Assembly: GCA_016927755.1 (NCBI GenBank)
Contig: JAFGLZ010000132.1
Location: 103,174 to 167,173, forward strand
Origin: Phycisphaerae bacterium
GTDB lineage: Bacteria > Planctomycetota > Phycisphaerae > UBA1845 > JAFGLZ01
Direction of reading: 5' to 3'
Length of the DNA stretch: 64,000 nucleotides
Shown: piece after piece, positions 16,971-24,822 of the stretch
How positions within the stretch are numbered: position 1 is the stretch's first letter
Layout: each line of letters starts with the position of its first letter
Program-made: the position numbers and the translations under genes
The notes under the pieces: model-generated
What the model was told of the DNA's origin: nothing
Seen by the model: the letters and a program-made list of their open reading frames with translations, nothing else
The model's database searches: none

Positions 16971-18241
16971 CCTGCTTTGTCCTCCGGCGATAGGGGTTTG
17001 ATCTCGACGTCTCGGAACCACAGACCACCGCCGTGGTACATGAGCGTCACGTAGCCCTTCATCGGGCGTTTCTTCAATGCGGGAGTGTCGTCGAAGCTGC
17101 CGTCGACGACCTTTACGCCGTTCATCCAGACCTTGACCTCCTTGCCACGCATCAGGACCTGCATGCTGTTCCACTCGCCGGCCTTCTTGGTGACGCGCGG
17201 CTTGGCGGGGATGTTGCAGTAGACGCTGCCGGCGTGCTGGCAGTCCTTGATCTTGGCGTACTTGGGGTCATAGTCGTCGAGGATCTGGATCTCGGTATCG
17301 GTGCGGAGCAAGAGCCCGCTGTTTCCGCCGGGCTTGAGCTTCCACTGCAGGCGGATGACGAAGTCGCCGTACTGCTCCTTGGAGACGAGCTGGTAGGCCT
17401 TGCCGGGGTTGTTGACCAGCGCCCCGTCCTCGACGACCCAGGACTTGTTGTCGGGCTCGATCCGCCAGTGGCTCAGGTCCGTCCCGTCGAAGAGGGCGAC
17501 GTAGCCCGAACCGGGAACCGGGCGCCTCGCCGCCCAGTACATGGCGTTGATCAGCAGCCTCTGGAACTCAGGCGCCTTGAACGCGGACTCGCCGTGCCCG
17601 TTGGCCAGGTGCACCAGCCGTCCCTTGCCGATGCGCTTGACCCAGGCCATGTTTCGGTCGTCGCCGACCTTCTTGGCCAGGACGTGGATGCCGGCATTGG
17701 GGTGATACGCGTGCTGGTAGTCCTCGTCCTCGATCTCGAAGGCCTTCACGCCGACGGTGATCGGGTGCCACTCGTCGACGATCTCGACGCCGAACTTGCC
17801 GTGTCCGTGTCCGGAGAATCGGCCGCCGATCAGCTCCCAGTACTTGTCGCTGTTCTTGAACGAGTCGCTGGCCGAATGGATGCCGACCACCCCGCCGCCG
17901 GACTGGACGAACTGGATCAGTCCGTCAGCCTGGGCGTCCTCCAGCTTGCCCCCGGTGGTGTGGATGACGACCAGGTCGTACTTCTTGATTCGATCCGGCA
18001 GCCACTCGTTCAGATCCTTGCTCTGCGTGATCTCGAAATCGCCTGTCCTGCTGACCAGGTCCATGAAGATCGGCTCCTTGCTCCGCCAGTCGTGGGTTCC
18101 GTCCGCGGTGAGCAGGACGCGAACCTTCTTCTGTTCGGCGGCGGCTTGGGCGCGCGCGGTGTTCAGCGCAACGGTGAAGGTCGCCGTCAGGAGGCCTAGA
18201 AGCGCGACTGCTTTGAAGTGTTTTCGCGATACCATCGTCAT
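16967..18241 (-). CDS. Secreted ThuA-DUF1080 fusion protein
   Basis: 424 residues from ATG 18241, preceded by GGAGGAAG. Signal peptide about 1-33. Residues about 40-250 form a ThuA (trehalose-utilisation, glutamine-amidotransferase-like) domain with VRVLLTADGTHDWR, DLVVIHTTGGKLED and GGGVVGIHSASDSF. From about residue 265 a DUF1080 domain follows (YVALFDGTDLSHWRIE, GNSGLLLRTD). The pair is common in planctomycetes and Verrucomicrobia near sugar dehydrogenases, where it probably processes 3-keto sugars. It is the first gene of the coupled pair with the next DUF1080 gene. The ThuA residues seen do not establish a catalytic nucleophile. Confidence 0.88.
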   Translation of the reverse strand: MTMVSRKHFKAVALLGLLTATFTVALNTARAQAAAEQKKVRVLLTADGTHDWRSKEPIFMDLVSRTGDFEITQSKDLNEWLPDRIKKYDLVVIHTTGGKLEDAQADGLIQFVQSGGGVVGIHSASDSFKNSDKYWELIGGRFSGHGHGKFGVEIVDEWHPITVGVKAFEIEDEDYQHAYHPNAGIHVLAKKVGDDRNMAWVKRIGKGRLVHLANGHGESAFKAPEFQRLLINAMYWAARRPVPGSGYVALFDGTDLSHWRIEPDNKSWVVEDGALVNNPGKAYQLVSKEQYGDFVIRLQWKLKPGGNSGLLLRTDTEIQILDDYDPKYAKIKDCQHAGSVYCNIPAKPRVTKKAGEWNSMQVLMRGKEVKVWMNGVKVVDGSFDDTPALKKRPMKGYVTLMYHGGGLWFRDVEIKPLSPEDKAG

Positions 18242-18446
18242 TGAGTGTTTCTTCCTCCGTGCTTTGCGACCGCTGGCGCTGATCTCTGCAACGCCCTGGT
18301 AGGCGGTTGCCGCCTTCCCGTCCGGCCGAGCCGTTCGAGGCGCCCGGCGCCCGGGTCTCTGGCCTCGAGCGAGCGGCAGTGTAACGCGCTGCACCGGCGC
18401 GGTGCCAGGGGGATGAGGCCCTCACGTGCCCTCGGCCTCAGCGAGG

Positions 18447-19487
18447 TCAGGGATAGGACTTGCTGGCGTACCCGGCGGTCGATTTCTGTCTCTCGACGAG
18501 CCTGAACTGGACCTGGGGCGCGATCTGGTCCAGGATGACGCCCTCGGGCAGGACGAAAATGACCGTTCGCGTGAGCCAGCCTTCCGTCTTGATCGCGTCG
18601 CTGGTGTTGATCTCGACGAAGGCGCGGACGTCCTGGGGCGTTAGGGAGGCGATCACGTCGCTGGGGCCTCGCACGGTGACCTCGATGGACAGGTCCGCGT
18701 TGTTCTTGACCTCGAGATCGTACTTGGTCCACTGGTCCTGGGAAACGTCGAAGCGAACGTACACGCTCCGGAGGGCCTTCGTCTGGTCCCGCCGCTCGAT
18801 GACGGCCTTGACGAAGACCCGCTCGTCCTTGAGAACGGCGCCGGGCGGTCGGATCAGCGGGACGTCGTACAACTCGATGGCCTGGCCGGGGTTGGTCGCG
18901 GCCTCCCGCAGGTGCTCCCGGATCTGAAGCCGGTGCGCTTCCAGCGCCTCGACGTTGGCGACGATCTCGGTCGCGGCGAGCGTGTCGATCTGCGATTTGG
19001 GCAGGACGACCTTGACCGTCGGCGGCGAGACCGTGGTCTGGACGATCTTGAAGGAGTCGGCCTTGGCTACGACCGGCAGTTCCTTGGTGACCAGCCGGTC
19101 GACCTGAATCGTCAACTCGCTCGGGTTGACGCTCTCGACGCGGAGACCTCGTCGCTCGATCTCCTCGAGGGTGTCCAGCTTGTCGGCCAGGACGAGCCGG
19201 AAGGGCCCGCTCGGGGGATCGGCCTCGATGACGTACGTCAGGCGAAACCGATCGTCCTCGACGTCCTCTTGCAGCTCTCGCATGCTCCGGGATGGTCCGG
19301 AGAACTGGATCTCGACGGGAACGCGTTCGGCGTTGGGGTCCGCGAAGCGCCACTCCGCGCTTCGCGGCGGGCGGAGGGACAGCCACATCATGAAGCTCTT
19401 GGTCTGGCTACTGGCCTGATCGGCGTAGAGCCAGATCAGCAGCGTCAGCACCAGGACGATGGTGAACGTCTTGATCGCTTGTGCCAT
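18447..19487 (-). CDS. cdaR: CdaR-type regulator with YbbR domains
   Basis: 346 residues with one N-terminal membrane span (IVLVLTLLIWLYADQ) and a long extracytoplasmic part made of YbbR-like repeats. Their signatures include VPVEIQFSGP, LTIQVDRLVTKELPVV and VYVRFDVSQDQWTKYD. In Firmicutes CdaR regulates the diadenylate cyclase CdaA, whose gene lies just upstream here on the same strand. The two genes are 143 bases apart, separated by two short hairpins (19542-19585), a wider gap than usual for this pair. Assignment rests on domain pattern plus the cdaA neighbour. Confidence 0.8.
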   Translation of the reverse strand: MAQAIKTFTIVLVLTLLIWLYADQASSQTKSFMMWLSLRPPRSAEWRFADPNAERVPVEIQFSGPSRSMRELQEDVEDDRFRLTYVIEADPPSGPFRLVLADKLDTLEEIERRGLRVESVNPSELTIQVDRLVTKELPVVAKADSFKIVQTTVSPPTVKVVLPKSQIDTLAATEIVANVEALEAHRLQIREHLREAATNPGQAIELYDVPLIRPPGAVLKDERVFVKAVIERRDQTKALRSVYVRFDVSQDQWTKYDLEVKNNADLSIEVTVRGPSDVIASLTPQDVRAFVEINTSDAIKTEGWLTRTVIFVLPEGVILDQIAPQVQFRLVERQKSTAGYASKSYP

Positions 19488-19541
19488 GCCAGTGGATTCC
19501 AGTCAGCCTAGATGGCCGTGCGACAGTCTGTGCTACTGTGG

Positions 19542-19585
19542 CACGGGCGTCTCGCCCGTGATGGTTCATGGGCAAGATGCCCATG
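19542..19585. repeat. Two tandem palindromes between cdaA and cdaR
   Basis: CACGGGCG-TCT-CGCCCGTG at 19542-19560 and CATGGGCAAGATGCCCATG at 19567-19585 are near-perfect hairpins. They are a different family from the GCAGGC repeats and could terminate or attenuate transcription from cdaA into cdaR, or be a dispersed element. Confidence 0.75.
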
Positions 19586-19630
19586 CTACGCGCCCGCCGT
19601 GAAGTCCCTCGCCTGATCTCGCACGGTCAT

Positions 19631-20470
19631 TCAAGCCGGTGCGGTCCGAGCCGGGTGCTTGCCGTTGGCGAACGTTCCTTGAAGCTCGGCCTGTAGGTGC
19701 TCGCACAGTTCCTCGGGGCTCAGGTGGCGAATCAGACGCCCGCGGTTCGCCAGCGAGACCGTGCCGGTCTCCTCGCTGACAATGATAATCAGGGCGTCGG
19801 ACTCCTGGCTCAGCCCGATGGCCGCGCGATGGCGGCTCCCCAATTCCGTGGGGAGCCCTTCCTCGCCCTCGGCCAAGGGGAACTGGCAGCTCGCGGCGGC
19901 GACCCGTCCTTGACGGATGATGACCCCCATGTCGTGCAGCGGCGAGCCGGGCCAGAAGAAGGTATTCAGGAGATCGGCCGTGACTTCCGCGTCGACGGGC
20001 GTTCCCGTTTCGGCCACCGCGCCCAGGCCGGTTTCCCGTTCGACGGCGATGATCGCCCCGATCTTGCGGGCCGAGAGGTACTTGACCGACTCGACGAGCT
20101 CGTGGATGACGTGCTCCACGTCGCTCATCCATCGCCCGAGCCAGTGCGTCTCGCCCAGTCGCATGACCGCCCGACGCAACTCCGGCTGGAAGATGACCAG
20201 CACGGCGAAGATGAGGGCCCAGACGTACTTCGTGTAGAGGAACTCGATTCGCTGCCAGCCGAACCGATGGGCCATGACGTCAACGAGCAGAAAGCTGGCC
20301 ACGATGAGGACGCCCAGCCCCTTGACCAGTCCGGCGCCGCGCGTTCCTCGAAGGAACCGCATGACCACGTAAACGCCCGCGCCGATGAGCAATAGCTCGA
20401 TCAGAACGGTCGGATAGCTATAGGCCTCCGTCCCGAACCGACGGAAGTAGTCTTTGAAGAACTCGGACAT
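19631..20470 (-). CDS. cdaA: Diadenylate cyclase CdaA with an altered DGA motif
   Basis: 279 residues from ATG 20470, which follows GGGGA. Three N-terminal membrane spans (IELLLIGAGVYVVMRFL, LGVLIVASFLLVDVM, YVWALIFAVLVIF) precede a DisA_N-type cyclase domain that makes c-di-AMP from two ATP. The RHR motif is intact (SRHRAAIG). The usual catalytic motif Asp-Gly-Ala reads Asp-Met-Gly here (PLHDMGVIIR): the aspartate is kept but the next two residues differ. It precedes cdaR, the expected partner. Identity is strong; full activity is less certain because of the altered loop. Confidence 0.88.
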   Translation of the reverse strand: MSEFFKDYFRRFGTEAYSYPTVLIELLLIGAGVYVVMRFLRGTRGAGLVKGLGVLIVASFLLVDVMAHRFGWQRIEFLYTKYVWALIFAVLVIFQPELRRAVMRLGETHWLGRWMSDVEHVIHELVESVKYLSARKIGAIIAVERETGLGAVAETGTPVDAEVTADLLNTFFWPGSPLHDMGVIIRQGRVAAASCQFPLAEGEEGLPTELGSRHRAAIGLSQESDALIIIVSEETGTVSLANRGRLIRHLSPEELCEHLQAELQGTFANGKHPARTAPA

Positions 20471-20510
20471 GGCGTTCCCCAAGGCGATAGAGCACCTGCG
20501 CTCGTACCGT

Positions 20511-20539
20511 AGTATAATTCGCCCCACGTCGAGATCCAA
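20511..20539 (-). promoter_or_regulatory. Candidate sigma-70 promoter of cdaA
   Basis: On the minus strand TTGGAT (20539-20534) and TATACT (20516-20511) are 17 bases apart, and the cdaA start is 41 bases further on. The same spot carries a plus-strand TATAAT at 20513-20518 pointing toward the dehydrogenase gene, but without a good -35. Confidence 0.45.
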
Positions 20540-20592
20540 CACGGCGGCGTCGACGTCGCCAAAACGCGCCCCTGCCCTGGAAGGAGTCAGCC

Positions 20593-21621
20593 ATGAAGGC
20601 CGCGATCTTCACCGGACCCGGTCGCATCACCCTTGACGAGAAGCCCGTGCCCGATCCCGGTCCGGGCCAGGCGCTGGTCAGGCTCTCGGGCTGCGGCGTC
20701 TGCGGGACCGACGTCCACATCTTCCACGGCGATCTGACGGAAGGCATTACGCCTCCCGTGGTGCTCGGACATGAGATCGCGGGCCTCGTCGAACGGGTGG
20801 GCCCGGGCGTCGACAACGTTCGCGTCGGCGACAACGTGGCGGTAGACCCGTTGATCGCCTGCGGACGCTGTGAGGACTGCCACGCGGGCAGACCCAATCT
20901 ATGCCGCCGCCCGACCACGGTGGGCTATGCCGTGGACGGCGGGTTCGCTCAATACGCGTGCGTCCCTGCCACCCACCTCTACAAACTGAAGCCCTCGGTC
21001 CCGCCCAAGGGCGGCATTCTCGTCGAGACGCTCGCCTGCGTTCTCCACGGGTACGACCGGCTCGGGTTCCAGGCGGGGTGCTCGGCCATGATCCTGGGCG
21101 CCGGGACGGTCGGGCTCCTGTGGAACCAACTCCTCGGGCGGAGTCCCAGGACGCTGCTGATTCAGTCCGAGCCGGTCGCTTTCCGGCGGAAGCTGGCCGG
21201 CGAGCTCGGCGCGGACGTCGTGATCGACCCCGGCGGCGAGGACGTCGCCGCGCGCGTCGGCGAGCTGGCCCCGGACGGCATCGACTACATCGTCGACGCC
21301 TCGGGAAACCCGGACGCCCTCGCGCAAGCGATCCCGCTGGTCAAGCGGCACGGCACGTTTATGATCTTCGGCGTGTGCCCGAAACAGGCGAAGATCTCGA
21401 TCAACCCGCACGACATCTATCAGGCCGAGGCGAAGATCATCGCCTCGAAGATGCCGCCCCTGACGCTGGGACGGTCGGTCGAGCTGATCGAAGCCGGTCT
21501 GATCGACTACGAGCGAATCGTCACGACGACGTTGAGCCTCGAGTCGTTGCCCGAGGCAGTGGGGCTGTTCGAGCAGGCGCGGGACCGGCACGTGAAGATG
21601 ATGATCGATCCGTGGGAATAG
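20593..21621 (+). CDS. Zinc-dependent medium-chain alcohol (polyol) dehydrogenase
   Basis: 342 residues with AAGGAG before the ATG. The catalytic zinc site is seen in GCGVCGTDVH and GHEIAG; the structural zinc cysteines are in CGRCEDCHAGRPNLC. The NAD(P) fold has ILGAGTVG. The protein resembles threonine and sorbitol dehydrogenases of the MDR superfamily and most likely oxidises a polyol or sugar alcohol. It is divergent from cdaA. Its stop codon is the first codon of a dispersed repeat (TAG followed by TGCCGTT), also found after the secretin gene. The substrate cannot be read from sequence. Confidence 0.88.
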   Translation: MKAAIFTGPGRITLDEKPVPDPGPGQALVRLSGCGVCGTDVHIFHGDLTEGITPPVVLGHEIAGLVERVGPGVDNVRVGDNVAVDPLIACGRCEDCHAGRPNLCRRPTTVGYAVDGGFAQYACVPATHLYKLKPSVPPKGGILVETLACVLHGYDRLGFQAGCSAMILGAGTVGLLWNQLLGRSPRTLLIQSEPVAFRRKLAGELGADVVIDPGGEDVAARVGELAPDGIDYIVDASGNPDALAQAIPLVKRHGTFMIFGVCPKQAKISINPHDIYQAEAKIIASKMPPLTLGRSVELIEAGLIDYERIVTTTLSLESLPEAVGLFEQARDRHVKMMIDPWE

Positions 21622-21702
21622 TGCCGTTTTCGATAGGCGAGTTTCGCGCTGCTGTAACGCAGGCTTCCAGCCTGCCCAGAAAGCAGGCAAGGATGCCTGC
21701 GG
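21619..21702. repeat. Dispersed 3'-end repeat with two hairpins
   Basis: It begins at the stop codon with TAGTGCCGTT, shared with 56706. It contains GCAGGCTTCCAGCCTGC at 21659-21675 and GCAGGCAAGGATGCCTGC at 21683-21700. The same two-hairpin order occurs at 51000-51037. Confidence 0.8.
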
Positions 21703-21790
21703 TGCATGAAAGCGTCTGACCGGAAGCGGCACGAGTGCTTGAGGTACAGGTCAAGGATTACGCGGCACTTCTTCCGACCCGAGTGAGGGT

Positions 21791-22252
21791 CTACTGCTCG
21801 CTGTAGAGAGTTCGTTCCTTGAATTGCTTGGCCCGTTCGACCAGCTCCTCGTGGTTGGGCAGTTCCTGGGGATCGAGCTCGTACTCGACGTAATGGTCGT
21901 CTCGAAGGGTCATGGGCACGAGGCACTCTGAGACGAAGTCGAGCGGGGGGAACTGATACCAGGGCTCCAGGACCTTGGCGTGCGTCTTGAGCGTCTTGTA
22001 GCCTTCCATGCGGATGACCACGTCGTAGTCGCCGTACCACGTGAACTGCTTGCTCACGGGCGTCCGGCCGATCTCCTCATCATTGAGGTAGACCATGGCG
22101 CCCTCCGGGGCCGTGTTGATCGTCAGCGTCCGCTCGACGCAGCCGGCCACGCAGATCGTGGCCAGCAGGAGCGTCATCGCGGACCGGACCGGCACGCGTC
22201 GCGGCGATCCAGCGCGATGCGTGGAACTCTGGATGAAGTCTCGTCTTGCCAT
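21791..22252 (-). CDS. PEGA-domain lipoprotein
   Basis: 153 residues from ATG 22252; a shorter start at 22177 is possible. The lipobox is TICVAGC at about residues 32-38, so the mature protein starts at that cysteine. It is followed by TLTINTAPEGAMVYLNDEE and IGRTPVSKQFTWYGDYDV, a PEGA domain of about 70 residues. PEGA domains are surface modules of unknown ligand. The gene starts five bases after the stop of the phosphodiesterase gene, so the two are likely cotranscribed. No further function is visible. Confidence 0.8.
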   Translation of the reverse strand: MARRDFIQSSTHRAGSPRRVPVRSAMTLLLATICVAGCVERTLTINTAPEGAMVYLNDEEIGRTPVSKQFTWYGDYDVVIRMEGYKTLKTHAKVLEPWYQFPPLDFVSECLVPMTLRDDHYVEYELDPQELPNHEELVERAKQFKERTLYSEQ

Positions 22253-22257
22253 GGTCC

Positions 22258-22743
22258 CTACGGTACCAGTTCGATGATCTCGGCCTTCGGTCCGGACGTA
22301 TCCAGTAACGCTACTGTACACCGACCATTGACCCAACCGCAACACTCGCCCGGGTTCAGGAAGAGTCGCCCGTCTCGAATCTCATTGACGACCTCGTGCG
22401 TATGTCCGGTGACGACCACGCGGGCCCACGCCACGTCTTGCGGCTCGCACCATTCGTCGAAGTGGTGCACGAGGACCCTGCACCCGTCCAACTCCAGGCG
22501 GAGAGGCCCCTTGGAGAGCTGCGGCAACACGGACTTCAGGCCGGCCATCTCGCCTTCGTTATTGCCCAGGATGACGTGCAGCGGGCACCTGGCCTCGGCC
22601 GCCTTGAGCGCCTTGGCGGCAAAGGGCGAGCAGATGTCGCCCGCGTGCACGACCGCCTCGACGCCTCGCTCGGCGAACAGATCCAGCGCCTTGGCGATGA
22701 GCGGAACACGATCGTGCGTATCCGAAAGTACCCCGACGAGCAT
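22258..22743 (-). CDS. YfcE/MJ0936-type metallophosphoesterase
   Basis: 161 residues from the ATG at 22743, chosen because GAGGGA lies before it and because the family begins right at this point (MLVGVLSDTHD). Metal-ligand motifs are complete: SDTHD, VVHAGDI, ILGNNEG and VVTGHTH. Proteins of this size and type are manganese-dependent phosphodiesterases acting on small diesters. The first gene of a two-gene unit with the PEGA lipoprotein. An upstream in-frame extension to 23010 is low-complexity and is considered non-coding. Confidence 0.88.
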   Translation of the reverse strand: MLVGVLSDTHDRVPLIAKALDLFAERGVEAVVHAGDICSPFAAKALKAAEARCPLHVILGNNEGEMAGLKSVLPQLSKGPLRLELDGCRVLVHHFDEWCEPQDVAWARVVVTGHTHEVVNEIRDGRLFLNPGECCGWVNGRCTVALLDTSGPKAEIIELVP

Positions 22744-22996
22744 CGATTCGGTTCCCTCACAGAGACGGCGCGCCTCGTCATCCAGAACGCCCATTATCTT
22801 GTCAAGACCCCGACGGTTCAAGGGCTTAGCCATCCACGCCTGTCTCGGGCCGGGCGGAGGCCGCGGCGGGACGGAGCCTCCGCGCGGGGGCGATGCCGGG
22901 GCGGGGTCGGCTTGATCGATCGCCGGGGCGTACACTAGACTCTGCCGGTGGCCTGACGTGGATTCACCGAGCGAGGGGTCTTCAAAGGAGCCGTTC

Positions 22997-24415
22997 ATGT
23001 CGGACGACAACGGCGCCGAGACGTCATCGGTCCCGACGGGAGAGGCAACGCCTCATCCTGACGGCGGGAGCCAGGCTGGCCCACCGAGCCGCGCCTGGCG
23101 GATCGCCAAGCGATCACTCCTCGCGGTAGTGCTCCTGCTGGTGGTCGGGGAGATCGCGGTGCGGGTTCTGGGGCTGGATCCACCGCCCGTGCTCACCGTG
23201 GCCGAGCGCGACAACTACGTGGGCATCCGAGACCACCTCAAGTGGCAGTACGAGCTGGAGGCGCGATTGGACTTCGCTACCTCGAAGCGCTCCCAGCTTG
23301 TCGAGGCCAAGGCCAAGCCTGAGGAAATCGCCAAGGCGAAGCAGGACCTGGCCAAGGCCGAAGAGGACCTGTCCACCTGTCTGGCCAACGCGCCGAACCG
23401 CAAGTTCAGCTTCCGGGGATACTGGCCGGGCGTTCCGGTCGAGTTCGCCCAGGACGTCGAGTTGAACGAGCTGTGGCTGCGGGACTACACCTACGACCCG
23501 AACAAGCCGGGGGACGTCCGTCGCCTGGTGATCCTGGGCGATAGCTACACGAGCGCGTGGGAAGTCGATTTCGACGAGATGTACCACAAGCGATTGGCAC
23601 ACGAGCTGACGGCACAGGCCGGACCGGGACGGAAAATCGAGGTCCCCGCCTTCAGCGTACCGGCCATGGGGCTGGGCGAGCTCAAGAAGTGGTTCCTTCA
23701 TCGCGCGCTGGCCCTCCAGCCGGACGTCCTGGCGTTGGTGATCTCGCCGGCGCTGGTCTCGGAGAACTACGGCCCGCTCTGCCAGAAGCTCGAGCTGAAG
23801 TTCGGCAAGCTGTTGAAGTACTTCATCGCCAACACGCGTAAGGTCGAGAAGAAGTGGCTCGTCGTGCCGTTCTCGGCCCTGAACCGCTACGTGGCCCGCC
23901 TGGCGGCGGGGTTCTATATCATGCACCTGGACTGGTTCGAGGACCTGGAGGCCTTCCACCCGGTGAACCCCACCGTCTCGACCTACATCGAGCCGGAGCC
24001 TCCCGATTGGCAGAAGGCGTGGGAAGGGACCAAGGCCGCGCTGGCCGAATATGGGGACCTCTGCCGCGAAAGGAACATTCCGCTGCTCGTCGTGCTCATG
24101 CCGACGGAAGTAGCCATCGACAGCGCGTTCGCCCAGCCGCCCGAGGGATCCACCGTCGATTGGACCAAGGCCGATCGCCGGTTCGCGGAGATGTGCAAGG
24201 AGATCGGCGCGGATTTCATGACGCTCACGCCCACGTTCGATGCCTATCGCGCCAAGCACGGCAAGGACTACCAGTTCGACTGGGACATCCACTGGAACGC
24301 CAAGGGCCACGAAATCGCCGCCCGTGCGATCATGGAGTACGTGCGGGCCAACTACGCCCGGCAGCTCGGACTGGCTTCTTCCAGCCCGACGACGACGTCA
24401 CGACCCGTCCGATAA
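22997..24415 (+). CDS. Membrane-anchored SGNH/GDSL-like hydrolase
   Basis: The ATG at 22997 follows AAAGGAG and gives 472 residues. About 35 polar residues precede one membrane span (LLAVVLLLVVGEIAVRVLGL), so the bulk is extracytoplasmic. Block I is VILGDSYTSAWE, with the nucleophile serine, and the catalytic Asp/His pair is DIHWNAKGHE near the end. A short charged helix (KAKPEEIAKAKQDLAKAEEDL) lies at about residues 107-127. Similar SGNH proteins act as O-acetyl esterases or acetyltransferase partners on polysaccharides. It is followed by a 407-base gap before the secretion operon. Confidence 0.8.
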   Translation: MSDDNGAETSSVPTGEATPHPDGGSQAGPPSRAWRIAKRSLLAVVLLLVVGEIAVRVLGLDPPPVLTVAERDNYVGIRDHLKWQYELEARLDFATSKRSQLVEAKAKPEEIAKAKQDLAKAEEDLSTCLANAPNRKFSFRGYWPGVPVEFAQDVELNELWLRDYTYDPNKPGDVRRLVILGDSYTSAWEVDFDEMYHKRLAHELTAQAGPGRKIEVPAFSVPAMGLGELKKWFLHRALALQPDVLALVISPALVSENYGPLCQKLELKFGKLLKYFIANTRKVEKKWLVVPFSALNRYVARLAAGFYIMHLDWFEDLEAFHPVNPTVSTYIEPEPPDWQKAWEGTKAALAEYGDLCRERNIPLLVVLMPTEVAIDSAFAQPPEGSTVDWTKADRRFAEMCKEIGADFMTLTPTFDAYRAKHGKDYQFDWDIHWNAKGHEIAARAIMEYVRANYARQLGLASSSPTTTSRPVR

Positions 24416-24822
24416 CCGGCGAGGGGACGCCTGCCCGTGTGGGGCGCTTTATTAGTGGAAGGTCGGCGAAGGGGACACCACCGCGGTCCCCCCAGGGACG
24501 CGCGACGCGTTAGGCGTGCCACTAGGCGTTCGGGCGCGTCGACCTCGGTCGGTTCGTTGCTCGGGGGCACTGCTGAGAAACGGCCATTAGCGGCTATTGA
24601 GCATCCGTATTGGGGCTCGCTCGCCGGTTTTCTGGGCAATCCACTGCAACGTCTGGTCGAAAGGTGTTTATAAGCATAAGACCTTGAGGCGGGGAAGGTA
24701 CGGCCAGCGTGTGCGCGGAGGCACCTCCGGCCGCCTTCGACCCGCGTTGATGTCGGGGAGATTCCGGCGTCTAACGAATGATGTCGTATTGACTTACAGG
24801 TGATTGTAGAAGGGGCGTACTT
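24416..24822. other. Intergenic region upstream of the secretion operon
   Basis: No convincing gene. A GGGGAC/GTCCCC stem is at 24471-24491, and TATAAG at 24669-24674 is a possible -10 element with no clear -35. An operon promoter must lie in or before this stretch, but its position is not certain. Confidence 0.5.

Noticed and set aside
22744..23010. An N-terminal extension of the phosphodiesterase
   Set aside because: The extension is Pro/Arg-rich without a domain, and the family starts exactly at the ATG at 22743, which has a good ribosome site.
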